Source of the DNA: Ciona savignyi
Taxonomy: Eukaryota; Chordata; Ascidiacea; Phlebobranchia; Cionidae
Direction of reading: 5' to 3'
Length of the DNA: 64,000 nt
NCBI GenBank assembly: GCA_000149265.1
Contig: CH002891.1
Coordinates: 33,640-97,639 of the forward strand
Shown here in pieces: positions 38,801 through 50,296 of the stretch; the first letter of the stretch is position 1; every line of letters starts with the position of its first letter. The notes under the pieces are model-generated. The model did no database searches. It was given only the letters and a program-made list of their open reading frames with translations, and was not told where the DNA came from. Both the position numbers and the translations under genes were made by a program.

Positions 38801-41800
38801 ATCTCCAGTAAGACAAGCAAAACCAGACCTACCAGTATACGCAGGTACTTTGCATTTGATTATAAGAAGACAAAAATGGAAATTTAGCACATTAAACACA
38901 CACAATGCAATGTACAAGAGACCTTCATTTAAATGATTTTAACTCAAAATCCACCACTCCAACTATATTTTAGAAACCAAACTAATTCGGAAAGGGAGAA
39001 CCTAATTTTGACCATATTTTACAAGTTTGTGCCTGGGGGTAGGACATTTAACAGATATTGTATCAAGCATTTATACAGTATCAAACATTTATAACATTGA
39101 ATGAAAAACACAAATCAAATTATTTGGACTCGAAACACTATTTAATTTGTTTATCTTTGATGGTGGGGTTTTTACCTTTGTCATATCGCATGCATTTATT
39201 GATGCGTATTACCTAGTATGTTTGTCATTTTTCCTGACTTTCAGAATTATTTATTTATTTCAAGCTTTAACATTGTCACGAAGGAACAAACGAAATTTTA
39301 CCGAGCTCAATTGAGGCATAATTTGTACATCCAGGTGTAAACAAGCAAAAAAAAGCAGGTTCTCCGAGAAAGGGCCCTAGCCCGGAGATACAGGATGAAA
39401 GATTACATGATTACATTAACTTCGAATTTCCACCAAAAACTACAGGTGAAGATTTTAACCTTTTTGTTACATTATTTTAACCTTTTTGTTACATTACATT
39501 AAAGAACACTTGCGTCTTTATCTCACACAGTGTTGTTTTCCTTTTATTGCAAAAATATTATTATTTTTACGGCTCCCAGTGATATTTTGTTTTGCAGCTC
39601 CCAGTGATTTTCATTTTGTGAAATATCGGTTAAAATAACTCTTGAAGTAAAAAAGGTTGCCGAACCCTGGTTTAAACAATGTAAAGTGGTACCGGTATCA
39701 CGTCAGAACGTGATTAAACAGCACAAAGCACTGACTGCACATTTAGGTGACACATCGCCAATTGTTCTACAAGAGCAACCGAATCATACGAGACCATCTG
39801 ACTTGCTGCTACAACTGAAGAAAATCAGAAGCAGAGCAGCTAAGCTTTACAACAGAATTCAAGAGACTGAAAATAATTCGACGGAACTAACAGAACTAAA
39901 GGCTTTTCTAGGGTATGGAAAATATTGTCTGCTAGTTGCATAACAAAAATGAAAGATGTTAAAATACATCCATCAAGAAATGGTTTATTTGTGTAACATT
40001 GCACAACTGGTTTTGTTTAACTCATTGAAGACATCATGATCAAGAAAGGTCCATTAGTTATATTGCACAAAGATAGTAATCAGCCATAAGGTTGTCAGAT
40101 CAAAACCAGCTGCTAGCTTATCATTGCATCTTTGTATAACACACTTGGTGATTCTTTCTACAACTCAAACTCAAACTGTATTCAAATCTCCTTTGTATTT
40201 TAAACACTGCAATAGTAATCTGCCTTTGGAATATTGGGATGCTATATTATAGGGGCTCCGTGGTAACACTCCATTTTTTACTAACAGAGATAAATTTTAA
40301 TCTTTTATCTGAATCAGGTTGAATGAAGTCTCCACGGTGGACCATGTGTTAGAGAGCGTGCACGCTTCACTAGGAGCTGAAGCATTGTCCGGCAAAGTTG
40401 ATGACAGGGATATTTACATTGTGGATTTCTGCAACTTCAAGGATAAATTGGATCTGCGAAAACATCTCATTGATATGTTTGCGAAGCCTGGTCCCCGTAT
40501 GTGATTTGTGGATAGTTGTTAAATCGCATTGTGTTGGTTTTACACAGATAAAGGGACAGGGTTTTAAGTTCTAGATCTCTGTTATCAGTTTCCACACAGA
40601 TAACTTAGCATCATGATACAAATGACACTTTTACACTGATGTATTCCTGAACCTTAGCAGGCAACGTCACGATGTAAATAGGGGTCGAAACAAGTATCAA
40701 ACCTTTTAAGATATCTCTGGAAAACCTTTTGTTTGGATGAATTATGGCGGACATCTTGAAATGCTGTTTGATGCTGACATCAGCGCTACTTATTCTTTTG
40801 TGGATTGTTATGAAAGATTGGACAGAATAATAATGATAAGTGGACACTTTTTCCAGCACTTGGACTCTCATTATTACCCACCACTAGATATGATGATGTC
40901 ATGAGTCATCCATTGCAGCTTCCGTGTCATACCAAGACGTGGACGCCAAGATGAACTCAGTCATCACCGAATTCAGCTCATTGGTGGAAGAATTGAGAAA
41001 TACAAGGAATGAAGCGATACAAAGCCCAGCCCATGCTCGGACAATTATGAAAGGTTTGTGTAGATTGTTGGGGCAGCTATCCCAGGGTATCAAAGAAGGC
41101 ATTTGACTAGGCTTTTCTCGTTTTTCAAGAAAATAGTAAAATACTAAAAAAGCAAATCACTTATTTTCTCTGTTGAGATTCAAAACCGATCCTTTTATAA
41201 TGCTGAATAGTTTTTACATATTTTTGGAAGTGTAAGTTGCCTAGACCAGTGTATTACTAGTGATGAATATTGCCATTGTATAATTGCCAGCTAAATTTTT
41301 CTATCCACAGAAACAACAAGGAGAAACGTGTACCTGTTTCATATAAAAACATAATATTAACATGAAAGCGAACTTAATTTCCAACCGGATTTAAATTATT
41401 CCCAGCTTTCACAACGGACTGCGAAGGATTGGTTCGCACCCTCGCAGACAACAAGTTATGGGTGAGATGGGGAACTCCCACATATTTACCCCCGCTGTCC
41501 CATCTATACATGCACAAACACCCACCCAACTATGAGGTAACAATAGGCCGTTTTACATCACAAATGTGCAGAGAAAAACTAAAAACAGATTTGCTGAGGT
41601 TTTTGATAAGAAGTTTTAAAAAACAGGGAAAGCACCCAAACAAGGAATCTTATAGCTTCTCCCAAGAAAATATTAACAAGAACTTGACAAATCAACATTG
41701 AAACAACACTTTTAAGTTCAAAGTAATATTACAATTGTTTTAACAAAATATATTGTTAAATATCAAAAATGGTATGAATCAACACACTAAAATAGCTCCA

Positions 41801-44800
41801 CCAACTCGCCTGTGGACACAAGTTGTGGTATAATACCCGTGATCTGGCTTCCCACCCATTAGAATATATATCAAATACCTTTCAACTGACTGTAATAGCT
41901 CCATCAACTGGACTGCAGACACTAGATGTCCTACCACACCTGGTGATATACATCAGTTATAAAATCATCAACTCTCAATACCACAGACGCGCAAAGCGGT
42001 GACGATATCTTACATAGCGGAACGCAAGCGAATGGTGCCCCAACTGTTTGGCCAAGTTCCCACAGTAGAATCATTATGTCCTCCCATCTATGGGAGATTG
42101 AAATGCGAAAGAACAAACGAAATAAAATGGCAGGTAACTACTTTCAACTGTGAATCAATCTTAGAATTTTTTTAAATGTCATGCATGTACTTAAAAATAA
42201 TATATAATTTTTTCAGATAAAATACTATTAAATCTAATATTGATATTTGCAAAAGCTTTTTACTAAATGGGGAATATTTAGTGATTCTTACCGTGTTTCC
42301 CCATTTTAAATTTAAGCCAATTCCAAATCTTCAGTTCTACCGGGTTAACACAAACACGGAATCTTCCAAATACTTATTTTAGCTTCCTTATTACCATATG
42401 TGTTTTATATTATATATTTTACTGCTTTTTGTCTCTTCATACTAAGGAAAACATTACATTGTTAACAGTTTTGTTCATCCAAATGTGGGGTGCAAATTAA
42501 TGTTAGTGATGTTAGTGTCCCTAAAGCATGACTTATTGATATTCTAGCAACAATATTTTCTACATGATGTAATGTCATCATATTCGAAAAGGTTTATTTT
42601 TTTAAATATTTTAGAATTAACAATTTGCGATCTTAAATTTCAAAAACCACTGTGAAATAGCTATGAAACGGTGCAAAACATATTTTGTGTTGGATAAAAT
42701 ATTCAATTATGATTTGTATTCTAGTTCATAATTAATAACCTAAGTCAAGTTTGCTTAGAATTCTACACTTTCTGCTACATTTGTATCGAATTATATTTGA
42801 CGAAAATTCTTAATTTCACTTTGGATTAGTTTGAAGTAAAATTCCTCATAATATCAACAACAGGTTACGGATTACAATGAATCGAGTCGGAAATTTGAGA
42901 CTCGGGAATGTAGTCTTCCTTTTTGGCTGGAAGACGACAACCCTGCCAAAGCTGTGCTTCATTCATCGAACAGGTACCGTATTTTATGGACCATAAGGCG
43001 CACTTTAAATCGTTTTGTTTCCTTATTAATTGGGCGTGTGTCATATAATCCGGTGCCTACACTCAAAACTAGTACCAAAACTATTATTATATAAATAAAT
43101 CACTGTCTTACACAATAAACTACTGTACTGTAACGTTGCGTCTTATAGGCCGGTGCACCTTTTGTATTGACAAAAAACTAATCAAAGCAATTTATTGACA
43201 GTGCGCTTTATAGTCGGGAGCGTTTTATAGTCCGTAAAATACGGTACTGGCATGTTTTCATGCAATAACTCAATAAATAAAAATGTAACATAGTGCTCAT
43301 GGAAATAAGTGCTTAAATATTGCAGGTGGTCTGAGAAGAAATATAAGATGTATTATATAATAACACTGAAAACTAATAAAACGAATTTAGAATTTTGTGA
43401 AGAGAACTAGTTCGCCAAACAATTACAGAATTTAACAGAATTTATCAAAACTGGTAGAATGCATAATTCATTCTAAATCAATTTACTGATAACAACACAT
43501 ACCTAGAAAATAAATTAAATATTAAAGATGTTCTAGAAATATAAATGGTGTTGAACTAAAAAGAGTATGAATAGATTTTGACATGCAATAGAAAGAAAAT
43601 ACTTAACAATACAAAACATACCATTTGCTAAACTACAGATATAAGTATTATGAACTATGAAAGCAAATATTTATAAACACATTGCAACATCAGATCATCG
43701 TTTACGAAAGGAGATCATCCTTATGCATTGTACACCGTGTATCTTGTGATTATCAAGGATTTCACAATCAACGATGACGCAGAGTTATATGCCACCGGCA
43801 AACACAACTGGGCTACACCCTCGAAATACCAGGTGACTTTTTTTGCAAGTATAAAAATATATCCTACATATATAAGATTGTAAATGTAAACTACAATATT
43901 ATGTAGAATATATTGTGAAGAATATACTATGTATATATATACTGTAAAATGCAATCTTATATATACATTTACAATCTTATATATGTAAGTATATACTGTA
44001 AATGTTCTACATGATTCCAAGTTTCATGTCCTGTGGTATATGTAGAATATACTCTTGTAAATGATAAAAATATATTCTACATATATAAGATTGTTAATTG
44101 CATGGGTGGCTATAGAATACCCCACTTCACCATCAACAAGGGTCCCTTATATCTTCAAATTGTCTTTATAATAACATGTTTGTAAAAGAACCTTATATTC
44201 CTATGGTCAGCAATTTTCAAGAGTGCACATTTATTTCCTTTTATTGTCGCGCTGCCTTTTTCTTGTGTTATTATGTTATTGTAACCATTATATGCTATGA
44301 CTGAAATGTTTGCCCCAAACAAAAAAGTTATGACTTAAAAACTAGTTCTGCAATGTTACCAAACATAGATGTAGTGGGTGACATGGATGAAACTGTGGCT
44401 TTTAAATTCAAACTATGATACCTCTTTCGTTAAATATCTGCTAGAAACATTTTTAACACAAAATTTAATATTACAACCAACAACCCCATTCACACAACTC
44501 CACACAGCTTTACATCGGGTCATCAAGCACAGGAGTGATGTTCAAGTTCCAGCACGGAGATTATTCTCACTGCCACAGGACGAGAACGGTGTTGCAAGAA
44601 GCTGCCGATCTGCGACATTTTCGATGCTACCAAGGGTGTGACCTCATAGAGGTGAATATGATGTAATAATAGATGGTTTATTTCTGTTTAAAATATGTAA
44701 TGCAATTAAAATGGCTGTCTTTATTATTCAGGTTTAAACTACCAAAACAATTGCATAAGGAAAAGTGGTAGCTTAATATTGACCTGACCTAAATGCCATT

Positions 44801-45128
44801 CAATTACAGTCGTTAAAATCTCTACTTGCTTATTAGGGCCTATTTATTCCATATCTATGTCCAAGTATGGATAACAAACAGTTGCAAATACAATTCGCAG
44901 GCAAACTTGGCACTTTCATGGATTCGCCAACAACCACGAGCGATATTCGTTTTGAATTCGTTCCTGGCACAAAGTATGTCCAGTCTGTCCCTTCAGAAGA
45001 AGAAACCGTTTCACGACAAAATGCTGGCGCTGCACGGCCACCTTGCGGAGGGGAGAAAACTGGGCGGGGATTTGTTTGACATGAGATTTGGCATGAACGG
45101 TTTGTCAACTATCCCAACAGATGAATAA
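35900..45128 (+). CDS. Unrecognised 14-exon protein, about 680-700 residues
   Basis: Exons in consistent phase: 35900-36057, 36601-36667, 38343-38412, 38662-38844, 39335-39445, 39687-39912, 40318-40496, 40919-41053, 41406-41536, 41987-42133, 42864-42973, 43694-43832, 44508-44651 and 44837 to the end. The start ATG follows a 'ccctccag' acceptor by ten bases. The first 200 residues are polar, basic and low in hydrophobics (MSATAGDDRRRRSRTYTPGN). The middle is helical (KLYNRIQETENNSTELTEL). The C-terminal half is globular, with Trp, Cys and aromatics (KGDHPYALYTVYLVIIKDF; FKFQHGDYSHCHRTRT). No transmembrane segment or signal peptide is seen. I do not recognise the family. In the last exon the incoming frame stops at 45077-45079, but a protein-like continuation (HDKMLALHGHLAEGRKL) lies in the +1 frame and stops at 45126-45128. 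A one-base frameshift near 44985-45000 is likely. Confidence 0.85.
37046..38116 (-). mobile_element. SINE copy split by a nested hAT-like element
   Basis: The SINE body runs 37046-37322 ('ggataggatatatctatgtt' to 'cttaacggctagac'). Its last bases ('ccaaccggacgg') resume after about 38098. The interruption is the element at 37323-38096. It lies in the large intron between exons 2 and 3 of the unrecognised gene. Confidence 0.8.
37323..38096. mobile_element. hAT-like non-autonomous element nested in the SINE
   Basis: The left end caggggttcttaaactgggg and the right end aaagtttaagaaccacta are inverted repeats of the hAT type. The same 'ggggcgcg' and 'gtgaggcgtgagcatgaatc' blocks occur, inverted, in the element at 56014-56325. 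The target duplication is no longer clean (ggctagac against cactaggc). No transposase frame is present. Confidence 0.78.
42975..43246. mobile_element. MITE with TA target duplication abutting a 5' splice site
   Basis: The left end ccgtattttatggaccataa and the right end 'tagtccgtaaaatacgg' form inverted repeats flanked by TA. It begins one base after the end of exon 42864-42973, so the donor GTACCG is part host, part target duplication and part element. Confidence 0.82.
43845..44095. repeat. AT-rich inverted and direct repeats
   Basis: Short units such as 'ctacatatataagattg' and 'caatcttatatatacattta' recur in both orientations between exons 43694-43832 and 44508-44651. This is intronic and could form hairpins. 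No coding content. Confidence 0.7.
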
Positions 45129-45205
45129 CTCAGCCAATAACAAAACACAACTTGCAAAATTTAGTATCCCAATCACCCATCGAAGCTTATTTAAAAGCAA
45201 CAAAC

Positions 45206-45211
45206 AATAAA
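45206..45211 (+). terminator. Candidate polyadenylation signal (AATAAA)
   Basis: AATAAA lies 78-127 bases after the two possible stop codons of the 14-exon gene, a normal position for its 3' end. Confidence 0.6.
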
Positions 45212-46453
45212 CCTGTTTTAAATAACCCAACAAGTTGTTGTAAGTATAAGAACTTCATTGGATTTTTTGATGATTCCAAAAAAGAGATTTTGATGTTAAT
45301 TGTCCTGATTTAACATGTGACATGAAAGATATAAATTATTTGATTAACAATCATGGAAATTCCAAAACAACCATTTAAACACAATCTAATGCGTCCTTAA
45401 TAAGGTATATTTTATAAAAATCTGTGTTTTCACTGATTTTTCACAAAAAAGAAAGTTTTCATAAATCTACACCGGTATGCTTTAGCTGCCGACCGTTAAT
45501 ATTTTCAATTGATATAAAACAATTAATTATTATGCCATATAATTAGCTTAACTATGTAAATCATTGACTTACAGTTTATAAATAAACAAGTGCTGATTTG
45601 ATTTAGTTATTGACCACTGATTATTTTACTCATATGGACTTTTTTACTCGAGACAAAATTTACTTCAAAATTTCAATTTTCTTTTTCTGAATTAATATAC
45701 TTCCACTGTACAATTCCTATTCGTAATAAAAAATAAAAGTGAAATTTACAACGACAAAAAATTACTAAGAAATCTACAGAGTTTTTAAACATCTAAAACA
45801 AAAACAGAAAATAAAATTTATTTTGTCATTCCTGTAAGTTTTCCAAATCGATGATGACTGTCACGAAAAGGACAAAGATGAAAGACAGATGTCTAAGCTC
45901 GTCGATAAATAAAATACATCAGGATCAGCACCGTGCAGCACAGGCAGCTATTAAATCTAAACACTTAGTTTAGACTGCAAAATTACTGTATACTACATCC
46001 TATCAGAAATTAAGTGTAAAAGCAACTGTTACAATGCAAGACAGAGATTTGAAGAAACTAGGATAATGTGTACCAAACTGGCAAAACACACTCACAAAAT
46101 AAAATTCTACTGGTTACAAAGACTTCAGATGCACATGGACTTAATGTACAAAACACACATGCATACAACACAATAATGCACCAGAGTACAACCCACCACT
46201 TCTTTTTATGGAAAAAAACATGAATACAGTGGATTTGTAAATCTTGTTACAGATATGGATGGAAACCTTATATTTTTATCTGCTTACATGTGCAAATATT
46301 ATCTGCCTATTTAAATGAATGAAAGCTTGCCAACTTGGCAACAGAAACCATGGTGAAAACAGTTTCTAGATATTAGTGACATACATAAATATGATACAGT
46401 AAGTTTCATATCCTTAAGACATGGGTGAACACTGAACATATACCACTTATGCT
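45212..46453. other. Intergenic, nothing recognised
   Basis: Very AT-rich stretch with several AATAAA/TTTATT runs. No exon, repeat family copy or RNA gene could be supported. Confidence 0.4.
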
Positions 46454-47361
46454 CATAGGCGGATAGTTTTAAAATGTCGCAGGGTTGCGAATGCAACGAG
46501 TAGATGGGTTCGGCGGCATTCTTCCCCGGGAAATTTTTGTTAATTTTAACACTTAAATTAGACGTTTTAAATGCGTTTACGCCCGTTGAAAAAATGTCTG
46601 ATTTAGAATGAAATACACGCTTAGGTTGCTCTAGGTTAAAATAATTACAATGTGTTTCATTTCCGCTTTCTGCGTCACCTTTATTTACTTGCCCTTAAAA
46701 GGTCAACTGTAATCTGCACTCTTTAATAATCCGCCGATCAAAGGAACAAATACCGCCACGAGTTGCGGTTGCTTACTATAATTGCAACATTTTAAGAAAG
46801 CGTAATTTAGTCAAGGTTCAGATTTCGAGATATAAATATTTCTAGAATTGGTTTAAACGACCGTTGTGCGATTTGTTCTATCAATATTTATTATCGGGTC
46901 TAATAGGTTATTATGATTCTGTTTATTAATTCGATGCTTTTTTTTAAACGGCCCTGTTACGATACATAGTATTACTTTGGTTGTAATACGTAATATTGAG
47001 TTAAAAATCAAACAATCTACTTGTGAATGGTTGCGTATATTATGTGACAATCAAACAATCGACGTGTGAATGGTGTTATGTATAATTGAAGTTTATAAAC
47101 TAACTATGCTTATCTGTTTTGTTGTTGGCACAAACGCGTTAAATAAAAACAACGCAATTACGACAAATTAAATGTGGTTGGTAAAGTAACCTTTCGAAAT
47201 AATAATGAACGCGGCAACGGTTATAACTACAAGTAGACTAACGTAAAAGACATGGAGTTGCCGAAAATATTTAAAACGTTCAAAAACGTTTTTTTTAATT
47301 ATCGAATTTTAGCCTCCAAATTCCAAGGGTTGCCTGGCAACCCCGTAACTCGCCGCCCCTG
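46454..47361. mobile_element. hAT-like non-autonomous transposon, perfect 8-bp target duplication
   Basis: A 908-bp element with ends cataggcgg... and ...ccgcccctg, an imperfect inverted pair. It is flanked by CTTATGCT at 46446-46453 and 47362-47369. Interior blocks such as ccgccgatcaaag (46731) recur inside the element at 54892-55825. It has no transposase frame and lies about 75 bases upstream of the candidate microprotein gene. Confidence 0.88.
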
Positions 47362-47443
47362 CTTATGCTACCTACTTGGTTTATCTGTTACCAGATGTAG
47401 GTTCAGGCATAGATTATGACAACTTACAATTTTACAGAGTAAT

Positions 47444-47966
47444 ATGGAAGGAACTCAAATTGTAAGTAACGAACCACTAAAAAAACCAACCATCTTATGT
47501 GTGCGAACCTTTTAATCATAAGAGTTCAAGTGTGAGAAATTAAATATAATAAAAGCAATGTTTTTGCATCATGTTTAACAGAACAATAGCTCCAGTAATC
47601 AGATTGCTTCAGTAAACCACCTTACAACTGCCTGTGCAATAATGCACCTCAGTGCTTTTTCATTCCCAGTGATAAATATTAATTTGTTAACCAAATAATT
47701 AACAACCACTTACAGGATGGGGAATTCCCTGTGACATCATCACCTTCAGAACCATCTTTTTCCCACCAATCTTCATTTAAATCATCAGCCATTTTGAATA
47801 CAAAGTAAATACGTCAATATTATTTAACTTATTTCAATTTCACATTCACAAAACCTTCACTATGCTGAAATTACATCAGTTTGTAGAGGGTTTTGCAACA
47901 ATTACTCACTTATAAAAAATGGTTTTCAGAACAAACGAATTCGAAAAAGGTTATATTTCTCCATGA
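47444..47966 (+). CDS. Candidate three-exon gene for a 47-residue protein, unrecognised
   Basis: Exons 47444-47461 (MEGTQI, donor GTAAGT), 47716-47804 (after acttacag, phase 0 to 2, donor GTAAAT) and 47930-47966 (after ggttttcag) join in frame to a TGA. The product is acidic at the start and Ser/Pro/Phe-rich in the middle (VTSSPSEPSFSHQSSFKSSA), ending TNEFEKGYISP. No signal peptide or membrane helix is visible. An acceptor (tttacag) lies six bases before the ATG. All splice sites are canonical and phases agree, but the exons are short enough that chance cannot be excluded. It converges with the UQCC6/UQCC5 pair. Confidence 0.45.
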
Positions 47967-48496
47967 AATTTATCAAACTAATACAATGAAAGTTGAATAT
48001 TATTAAGCGATTCCGGTAAATATAGTATTTATTTTATTTTCTATCCCTCTGATACAAATTAGTGTACCGGTAAGGGCAAATCAGAATTGTAAATATATTT
48101 TTTTAAATTCATACTTTAACTAGATTTTAAAAAATTGAAAAAAAAACAACACATAAAACATAAATTACATTCATAAGAGGGAACAGTGTAACAGAAAATC
48201 AAACATTAAATTATGGCACAAATGCATGGACAGATATGTTTAAACACCAGAATGGTCATCCACAGTAATCTATTGCTATGTACTAAATGTTTTACAATTT
48301 TACTTTTTCATTTATTATTTAAATCCTTAATGCAAGAGCTGTCAGACACTTTGCACAAAGACAAAACAATATGCAAGTAGATAAACGAAGATGTACCCAA
48401 ATCCTAACTTAATATTTTTATAGTTTAAGATGTCTCTTTTACAAACAAATTTGCATAAGTTTACATTGAACAATATTTGCAGTATAAGAAGTGACA
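47967..48496. other. Convergent intergenic region
   Basis: Lies between the candidate microprotein gene (+) and UQCC6 (-). It holds a minus-strand AATAAA (TTTATT at 48311-48316) that could serve as the 3' end signal of UQCC6. No other feature is seen. Confidence 0.4.
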
Positions 48497-48697
48497 TTAA
48501 TCTGAGTCAGAATTCTTATTTCCACTTTTCTTCCACGAATAAAGTTCTGTGTGAAGCTCCCCCTTCTGTGGTGGGATATCAGGGATGGAGAGATCAGGTT
48601 GGTACCACGAATGAACAACTTGTGAACCCACCACCATCGCCAGCATTGAAGATCCAAGCGTCTTCAAGTAGTAACCCCATGATACGCCGTAAGGCAT
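48497..48697 (-). CDS. UQCC6: Ubiquinol-cytochrome c reductase complex assembly factor 6 (BRAWNIN-like)
   Basis: A single-exon 66-residue microprotein. It opens MPYGVSWGYYLKTLGSSMLA, an N-terminal hydrophobic helix, followed by VVHSWYQPDLSIPDIPPQKG and ELHTEL. This matches the vertebrate BRAWNIN (C12orf73) pattern VVH-x2-Y-x-PDL-x-IP-x-IPP-x2-GEL-x-TEL as I know it, and the length is close to the human protein's 71 residues. BRAWNIN is an inner-mitochondrial-membrane microprotein needed to assemble respiratory complex III. The C-terminus is polar and diverged. It lies 247 bases downstream of UQCC5 on the same strand, so the two may be co-transcribed. A possible trans-splice acceptor (gtactag) lies about 60 bases before the ATG. 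Confidence 0.9.
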   Translation of the reverse strand: MPYGVSWGYYLKTLGSSMLAMVVGSQVVHSWYQPDLSIPDIPPQKGELHTELYSWKKSGNKNSDSD

Positions 48698-48944
48698 GAT
48701 TGGAATATGTAGGTTTCCACAGAAAAGTACAGTAATAAATCCAATTTAAAAGTTCCCTAGTACATGAACAGAGAATTGCTTCAAATCAGTTTCGAATAGC
48801 ACAAAATGTAGAACAAAATTTCCTAACACTTTTTAAATTCAAAAGACTTTTAAAGAAGATTAATTTTTAGGGAAATATATTTTGAATTTGGTAAAAGAGA
48901 TAAAATTAGACTTTGCGTATGATTTGGATAAATGAAAAAACAAA

Positions 48945-49229
48945 TTAATAAACTTTTTCAGCCTCCTTTGCTTTCAAGTTCTCCTTCGCTTGCAAAAGTT
49001 GTTCGGAATATCCTTCTTCTTTTAGTCGTTGCCTGTAAGCTCTTTCTGATTGGTTGCGTCTCCAAACGTCGTAAAATGTTTCACCTTTGCCCGCAGCAGG
49101 AACTTTTATCATCACCCACTCGATGGCACCACCAATGGTGAAGAAAAGCGGAACAAACTTGTATGGACTCTTGCCTTTGATCGGGTATAAATATAGAAAG
49201 GTTTGGATTAACCGACTAAAAATATTCAT
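48945..49229 (-). CDS. UQCC5: Ubiquinol-cytochrome c reductase complex assembly factor 5 (SMIM4-like)
   Basis: A 94-residue ORF. The core TIGGAIEWVMIKV followed by GETFYDVWRRNQSERAYRQR matches the SMIM4/UQCC5 family signature (GG-x2-EW-(I/V)-MIKV ... ETFYDV-(Y/W)-RR ... SER-x-Y-x-RRL-like). An N-terminal hydrophobic stretch (KFVPLFFTIGGAIEWVMI) forms the single membrane helix. The C-terminus is a longer, Lys/Glu-rich helix than in the 70-residue human protein. UQCC5 is an inner-membrane complex III assembly factor acting with other UQCC proteins on cytochrome b maturation. An acceptor (ttttaattttag) lies two bases before the ATG, fitting spliced-leader addition or a 5'UTR intron. It lies upstream of UQCC6 on the same strand. 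Confidence 0.92.
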   Translation of the reverse strand: MNIFSRLIQTFLYLYPIKGKSPYKFVPLFFTIGGAIEWVMIKVPAAGKGETFYDVWRRNQSERAYRQRLKEEGYSEQLLQAKENLKAKEAEKVY

Positions 49230-50296
49230 TTCTAAAATTAAAAAGCATTTCTTGCCTAAAGGTTGACCTTTAAATTTATTAGATTTGGATGATTTTTGTC
49301 ATTCAGTATTCTGGTTGACAGGACTACATAATGAAAGAGGTTGTTTCAATATTTAAAATATTTAATACAAGTAAAAAAGGTGGTTTTGTTCAACTACACT
49401 TTGTATTTTTCAAATATATTCTACTTAAATCAGAGATGATAATGCTGTTTTATAAAACTAGTTTTCACAAATAATAAGGGAACTTAGAAACGATTGCTTT
49501 TCTGATTTCCTTTACACTTAATATTGTTGTGCATTTTCTTCTTAAAGCATTAGCAACGTAAAACCAAAAAAAATAATTGAACTTAAACTAAAAATCACCG
49601 CAACATAATAATAAAGCCGGCATGTGCGCACACTTGTTAACGTCGGTAACCCTGGTGACAGAGGTAGAAATCAATGTGTGAATTAAACAATTTTATCGTT
49701 TTCCTAATGTTAAGGGGCGTCTTGTTAAGAAGATGTTTTGTTTATTAAATATAAAGTCTTAAAAGTGTTTATTTTATGTTATTATATACATTGAGATAGT
49801 ATATTTAATTTTCAAATACAACTTAACCTACGAGGGTTAAAGTATTTATTATAATAAGTTGGTGCAGAGAGGGAAATCCCCTACAATTACAGGTTGGCAA
49901 CAGAGGTCAGGTGAGTTTGCCCCTTCTCTATTTCGTCAGGCTATTTCATACTTTTCTAAAAAGTAGTTTACTTTCCCAAGTTATATTAAATATATTAAAA
50001 TCAAGGGTGGACCCAGGTTATTTTGGGTAGGTTTAAAAAACAAACACTATAAGAGCAATGTCTTGGACATAAGATAAGATGTTTATCGTCGTAAATGGTA
50101 AAAGGCGAAGGAGTGTTATCACACGGGTAATTGTAAGATAGTCTTGTGCAAACTTCGTATTACCGGAGCTATTGCAGTTTGTTTCTGTAAAAGACGACGT
50201 ACTAACCAACCAAGCTAATCGGCTGGACAAGATATTAGTAATCATTCCTATATTGATTATATGTACGTTATTTGTTTAGAACTTCCGGGTTGATAA
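49230..50296. other. Intergenic upstream of UQCC5; one SINE relic
   Basis: AT-rich. A degraded SINE piece lies at about 50080-50190 ('cacacgggtaattgtaagat', 'ggagctattgcagtttgttt'). The promoter of the UQCC5/UQCC6 pair should be here, but no motif can be named. Confidence 0.4.

Noticed and set aside
44985..45007. A 23-base GT...AG mini-intron (gtatgtcc...cccttcag) to explain the last-exon frame change
   Set aside because: Too short for a spliceosomal intron, and removing it does not lead into the coding-looking frame.
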